Positions 6,100 through 9,467 of a DNA stretch of 9,467 bases are shown in pieces; the stretch's first letter is position 1; the number at the start of each line of letters is the position of its first letter. Source of the DNA: Planctomycetota bacterium (GTDB taxonomy: Bacteria > Planctomycetota > Phycisphaerae > UBA1845 > Fen-1342); contig JAUWXH010000036.1 in assembly GCA_030616465.1 (NCBI GenBank), forward strand, positions 1-9,467, read 5' to 3'. The notes beneath the pieces were generated by a model, which saw only the letters and a program-made list of their open reading frames with translations, had not been told where the DNA came from and did not search any database. Position numbers and translations under genes: made by a program.

Positions 6100-8028
6100 A
6101 TGAGTAACAACGCATTAACACAAGCCGGCTCACGTCGGCAGGGCTTGGCTCCCGAACAGCAGGAGCCCCCCATCTCCAGACAGCAGGCCCGCGCCGCCTT
6201 CTGGCGCATGATCGGGCTGGTCTACCCCCACCGCCGAAAGATGCTCGCCGGCGTGCTCCTCGGGCTGGGCGTGGCGCTGACCTACGCGGCTAGCCTGGGC
6301 GGGATGCTGCCCGTCCTCAAGGTCGTCGTCGAGCAGGAGAACCTCCACGACTGGCTGCTCGAACGGGCTGCCGACGGTCAGAAGTGGTACGCCCCGCTGC
6401 TCGAACACGCCGCCGGCTTCTTCCCCGCGGACGCCACGACCGACGCCCGCATAAAGTCCCTGCTGATTCTGGTGAGCGTGCTGGTGGGCGTGAACATCGT
6501 CGGCAACATCTGCCGTTGTCTGGCCCAGTACCTGGTCCTGTTCGCCTCGCACCGCGTGGTCATGGACCTGCGCCGCAAGATGTACCGCAAGGCATTGCAC
6601 GTGCCCATGACCGAGCTGGCCGGCGACGTCTCCGGCCGCGTCAGCCGATTCATGACGGACGTGCGCGAAGTCTTCGCCGGCATCGCCACGCTGTTCGGCA
6701 AGTTCGCGCGCGAGCCGTTCAAGGCCGTTTGCGTCCTGGCCGTCGCGCTCACGCTGCACGCCCGGCTGACGCTGGTGGTGCTCGCGATTGCCCCGGTTGC
6801 CATCGCGGTGTTGTGGTACTTCGGCCACAAGATCCGCAAGGCCACGGTTCGGCTGCTGCAAGGCTACGGCCAGATGCTGGGCAATCTCGAAGAGTCGCTC
6901 CAGGGAATCGACGTCGTCAAGGGCTACACCCGCGAGGGCCACGAGCGCAAACGCATGTGGCAGCTCGAACGCAGAATGATGAAACAACAGCTCCGCCTGG
7001 TGTGGATCGAAGCCTTCACCTCGCCGCTGATGGAGGTCATCGGCGTGGTGGTGGCGTCGGCGGCGATCGTCTGGCTGGCCGCCCAGACCTTCGCCGACCC
7101 GCCGCGCCTGGCAGCGAGCGAATTCATGATCATGGTGATCCTGCTGGCGGCGATGCTCGACCCGCTGCGCAAGATCGCGAACGTATACAACATGGTGCAG
7201 CGTTCGGGTGCGGCGGCCCAGCGGATCTTCGAGTTTCTCGATCAGCCGGAGGAGCATTCGCCGGCCCGTCCCAAGCCCCTACCCGCGGACGGCCCGCGCG
7301 AAGTCGCCTTCAGCAACGTGACTTTCCGATATACACCCGACCAGCACCCGCCGGCTCTCGACGACGTAACGCTAACCGTCAGACCGGGCGAGTGCCTGGC
7401 GATCGTGGGGCCGAACGGCAGCGGCAAGTCCACCCTGATGCGTCTGTTGTCGCGGCTGATCGAGCCGCAGGAAGGCCGGGTCACGCTTGACGGGATCGAC
7501 GTCCGCGAGCTCAGCCTCAAGCGGCTGCGCGAACAGATCGCCGTCGTTTCGCAACGGCCGGTGATCTTCGCCCGCAGCGCGCGTGACAACATCGCCTACG
7601 GCAGACAGGACGCGAGTCTGGAGGAAGTGCGTCAAGCCGCCCGCCGGGCCTACGCGGCCGAGTTCATCGAGCAATGGCCCCAGCAGTACGACGCGGTGTT
7701 GGGCGAGTTCGGGACGAGCATCTCCGGCGGGCAACGGCAACGGATCGCCATCGCCCGGGCGTTCCTGAAGCGCGCCTCGCTGGTGATCTTCGACGAAGCC
7801 ACCAGCGAGATCGACGCCGAGAGCGAGCGGAAGATCCACGCCGCCCTGCGTGAGCTGCGTCAGGGCCGGACGACCTTCCTGATCGCCCATCGTCACACGG
7901 TCATGGAAATGGCCGAGCGGATCGTGGTGATGGACGCCGGGCGGATCGTGGATGTCGGCACACACGTGGAGCTGCTCAAGCGCTGCCCGTTGTACGTCGC
8001 GTTGTATCGCTCGCCGGCCGCCGGCTGA
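6100..8028 (+). CDS. ABC exporter half-transporter (MsbA-like, fused membrane and ATPase domains)
   Basis: A 642-residue inner-membrane half-transporter that should homodimerise and export a lipid or hydrophobic compound using ATP. The membrane domain occupies about residues 30-370 with roughly six hydrophobic segments (near 47-70, 118-142, 205-245 as a pair, 310-332, 342-362). The nucleotide-binding domain carries Walker A GPNGSGKST (437-445), the Q-loop at Q485 (VSQRP), signature SGGQRQR (542-548), Walker B LVIFDE (561-566) and H-loop His597. The D-loop reads SEID rather than the usual SALD. The ATG at 6100 (MSNNALTQ) gives a normal-length cytoplasmic N-terminus but has only a weak Shine-Dalgarno. 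An in-frame ATG at 6022 would add 26 arginine-rich residues of low-complexity look. No partner half-transporter, periplasmic adaptor or biosynthetic gene is adjacent, so the substrate cannot be named. It is divergent from groEL. Confidence 0.93.
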   Translation: MSNNALTQAGSRRQGLAPEQQEPPISRQQARAAFWRMIGLVYPHRRKMLAGVLLGLGVALTYAASLGGMLPVLKVVVEQENLHDWLLERAADGQKWYAPLLEHAAGFFPADATTDARIKSLLILVSVLVGVNIVGNICRCLAQYLVLFASHRVVMDLRRKMYRKALHVPMTELAGDVSGRVSRFMTDVREVFAGIATLFGKFAREPFKAVCVLAVALTLHARLTLVVLAIAPVAIAVLWYFGHKIRKATVRLLQGYGQMLGNLEESLQGIDVVKGYTREGHERKRMWQLERRMMKQQLRLVWIEAFTSPLMEVIGVVVASAAIVWLAAQTFADPPRLAASEFMIMVILLAAMLDPLRKIANVYNMVQRSGAAAQRIFEFLDQPEEHSPARPKPLPADGPREVAFSNVTFRYTPDQHPPALDDVTLTVRPGECLAIVGPNGSGKSTLMRLLSRLIEPQEGRVTLDGIDVRELSLKRLREQIAVVSQRPVIFARSARDNIAYGRQDASLEEVRQAARRAYAAEFIEQWPQQYDAVLGEFGTSISGGQRQRIAIARAFLKRASLVIFDEATSEIDAESERKIHAALRELRQGRTTFLIAHRHTVMEMAERIVVMDAGRIVDVGTHVELLKRCPLYVALYRSPAAG

Positions 8029-8118
8029 TGGGGCCGGCAGTAACGCTGCCCGACTGAGCATCGGGTTGCCGGTTTGCGGCTTGGGCGTTAGATTTCGTCC
8101 AAGACGAGGACGCGAGGC

Positions 8119-8122
8119 GAGG
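8119..8122 (+). promoter_or_regulatory. Shine-Dalgarno of the ATPase gene
   Basis: GAGG 7 nt before the ATG at 8130, within a purine-rich GAGGCGAGG run. It supports the start of the ATPase gene. It lies in the 101-bp gap after the ABC exporter gene, in which I see no clear terminator. Confidence 0.5.
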
Positions 8123-8129
8123 TCAAACC

Positions 8130-9248
8130 ATGATCAAGCGGCTCTATGTGGACAACTACATGTGCTTCGTCAACTTTGAGTACCAGCCCGCGCGACTTCA
8201 ACTCCTTTTTGGGGAGAACGGGACCGGCAAGTCGGCGGTCTTTGACGTGCTGGCGAGGCTGCGCGACTTCCTCGTCTGGGGGAAACCTACTGGAGAGGTG
8301 TTCCCGCCTGGCACGCTTACTGCCTGGCAAACACGACCGGAACAGACGTTCGAACTTGAAGTAGAGGGGAACGGCGGAGTGTACAGCCATCGGCTCGTCA
8401 TCGAGCACAACCGGGTTCTGAACACCAGCCAGGTGCGCCAAGAACAGCTTCGCTTCGAGGGCAACCTGCTGTACGATTTCGACGGCCAGAACGCCCACCT
8501 CTTCAATGACGATTTCTCCAAGGGACCAGTTTTCCCGCAAGATGGGTCGCGATCTGGTGCGGCCTTCGTCCCGGAGCGTGCGGATCACCGCCTCTTGAGC
8601 TGGTTTCGTCACAGACTCGGGATGATCTACGTCATAGCGATCGACCCGCTCCGGATGGACGTCGCCAGCTTTGGGGAGCGTGCGGCTCCCGATCCAGGCC
8701 TGGCGAACTTCGCGTCGTGGTATCGGCACCTAACGCAGGATTCGCCGGAGAGGATGGGGCCGCTGTTCGACTCGCTTCGGCAGGTAATTGATGGCTTCAC
8801 CGGTCTCAGATTGGGCGCTGCGGGTGAAACGGCACGAGTTCTGAGAGTGTGCTTCAAACACCGCGATGAACAGGACGGCCCCGGACAGGAGTTCAGTCTG
8901 ACGTTGGACCAGATATCCACCGGCCACCGGTGTCTGATCGCGCTGTTTACAATCTTGCACTGCGCTGTACGCCCGGACATGACGCTTTGCATCGACGAGC
9001 CGGACAACTTCATCGCGCTGCGCGAGATGCAGCCTTGGCTTACCGAGCTTTGTGACCGTGTGGAAGAAGAGAGAAGCCAGTGCCTGCTCATCTCGCACCA
9101 CCCGGAGTTCATCGACCTTCTAGCTTTGAAGCACGGGATCAGGTTTGCGCGAACCGGACAGGGGCCGGTGCGTGTCAAGCCGTTCGAGTGGTCTCAGGCG
9201 GACGGCCTGCGGCCGTCGGAGCTCGTGGCACGCGGATGGGAGGAGTGA
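8130..9248 (+). CDS. AAA family ATPase (OLD/AAA_21-like)
   Basis: A 372-residue ATPase of the SMC/ABC-like AAA_21 type. The N-terminus MIKRLYVDNYMCFVNFEY is the typical first strand and domain opening of this class. Walker A is GENGTGKS (28-35). A signature-like STGHR lies at 263-267, preceded by LDQI. Walker B is MTLCIDEPDNF (284-294) with D289 and E290, and the switch histidine is in LLISHHPEF (319-327, H323/H324). All ATPase motifs are intact, so the protein is probably active and dimerises on ATP. There is no membrane segment. ATPases of this kind occur in OLD, Gabija, PARIS and related anti-phage systems, usually with a TOPRIM or other nuclease. The stop abuts the ATG of the next gene, whose Shine-Dalgarno lies inside this reading frame, so the two are translationally coupled. 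Family is confident; a defence role is inference from architecture. Confidence 0.9.
   Translation: MIKRLYVDNYMCFVNFEYQPARLQLLFGENGTGKSAVFDVLARLRDFLVWGKPTGEVFPPGTLTAWQTRPEQTFELEVEGNGGVYSHRLVIEHNRVLNTSQVRQEQLRFEGNLLYDFDGQNAHLFNDDFSKGPVFPQDGSRSGAAFVPERADHRLLSWFRHRLGMIYVIAIDPLRMDVASFGERAAPDPGLANFASWYRHLTQDSPERMGPLFDSLRQVIDGFTGLRLGAAGETARVLRVCFKHRDEQDGPGQEFSLTLDQISTGHRCLIALFTILHCAVRPDMTLCIDEPDNFIALREMQPWLTELCDRVEEERSQCLLISHHPEFIDLLALKHGIRFARTGQGPVRVKPFEWSQADGLRPSELVARGWEE
9238..9245 (+). promoter_or_regulatory. Shine-Dalgarno of the right-edge gene inside the ATPase gene
   Basis: GGGAGGAG, overlapping the last codons of the ATPase gene and ending 3 nt before the ATG at 9249. It supports that start and coupling of the two genes. 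Confidence 0.65.
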
Positions 9249-9467
9249 ATGGCGCGCCGGGGTGTCCGCATCGTCTTCCTCTGCGAGGACAACGAGCACT
9301 GGCGGTTCGCATACCGCGCGTTCCTCAAGCTGGACTATCACCCACGAGAACTGAATTTGTCTGTATCGCCGCCTGGTCGTGGTGCGGCCGAGAAATGGGT
9401 GCGTAAGCGATATGCCACTGAAGTCAGAGCGTACCGGCGTAGGGTGAGCTACCAACGAGTGGGGTTG
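9249..9467 (+). CDS. ATPase partner, possibly TOPRIM-like nuclease, cut by window edge
   Basis: Only the first 73 codons are visible, with no stop before the right edge. The protein begins MARRGVRIVFLCEDNEHW: a hydrophobic strand (RIVFL) followed by an acidic C-E-D and a helix (WRFAYRAFLKL). This resembles the first strand, catalytic glutamate and helix of TOPRIM-type domains. A second segment (LNLSVSPPGRGAAEKWV) and a basic helix (RKRYATEVRAYRRRV) follow. The later TOPRIM acidic motif (D-x-D) would lie beyond the window. The ATG directly follows the ATPase stop (TGA then ATG) and has a strong Shine-Dalgarno, so the two genes form an operon and probably a complex. It could instead be an uncharacterised partner with another fold. 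A gene is clearly present; the TOPRIM reading is tentative. Confidence 0.65.
   Translation, partial: MARRGVRIVFLCEDNEHWRFAYRAFLKLDYHPRELNLSVSPPGRGAAEKWVRKRYATEVRAYRRRVSYQRVGL

Noticed and set aside
6130..7257. A 375-codon open frame on the minus strand
   Set aside because: Antisense to the ABC exporter, whose motifs are intact. The product is Gln/His-rich and looks like a codon-bias artefact.
8036..8065. Possible terminator after the ABC exporter gene
   Set aside because: Two overlapping 5-bp stems (GGCAG/CTGCC and CCCGA/TCGGG) exist, but they are short, mutually exclusive and have no T-run.

Overview
The window is GC-rich, densely coding bacterial DNA. It is dominated by a chaperone cluster on the minus strand. 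Two different groEL paralogues in one cluster, one canonical with a Gly-Met tail and one divergent without it, together with a small HEPN-like gene and GC-rich spacer repeats, suggest a Planctomycetota-like or neighbouring PVC-group organism. That assignment is an inference; no rRNA or other marker is present.

Minus strand, in transcription order: groEL with a Gly/Met-rich tail (5754-4063); a 227-bp spacer of short tandem repeats and perfect hairpins; groES (3835-3521); a HEPN-like gene (3485-3030, GTG start); an 86-codon gene of unknown function overlapping it (3045-2785); a second groEL without the Gly-Met tail (2767-1151); a spacer with a strong stem-loop; and dnaJ (from 979, cut by the left edge). 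From groES to the second groEL the genes are 35 bp apart, overlapping, or 17 bp apart, and each has a recognisable Shine-Dalgarno sequence, so they look like one transcript. The HEPN-like pair therefore sits inside a chaperonin operon. Chaperonin rings, the GroES lid and the DnaJ co-chaperone would act together in cytoplasmic folding. No CIRCE operator (the HrcA binding site) was found.

Plus strand: a 345-bp divergent spacer with possible promoters precedes a complete ABC exporter half-transporter (6100-8028). After a 101-bp gap comes an AAA/ABC-type ATPase of the OLD/AAA_21 kind (8130-9248). It directly abuts (TGA then ATG) a gene cut by the right edge, whose N-terminus resembles a nucleotide-binding or TOPRIM-like fold. 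This ATPase plus partner layout resembles known two-gene defence modules, but the partner is only visible for 73 codons.

The two items most worth attention are the HEPN-like/small-protein pair inside the groES-groEL operon and the ATPase/TOPRIM-like pair at the right edge.
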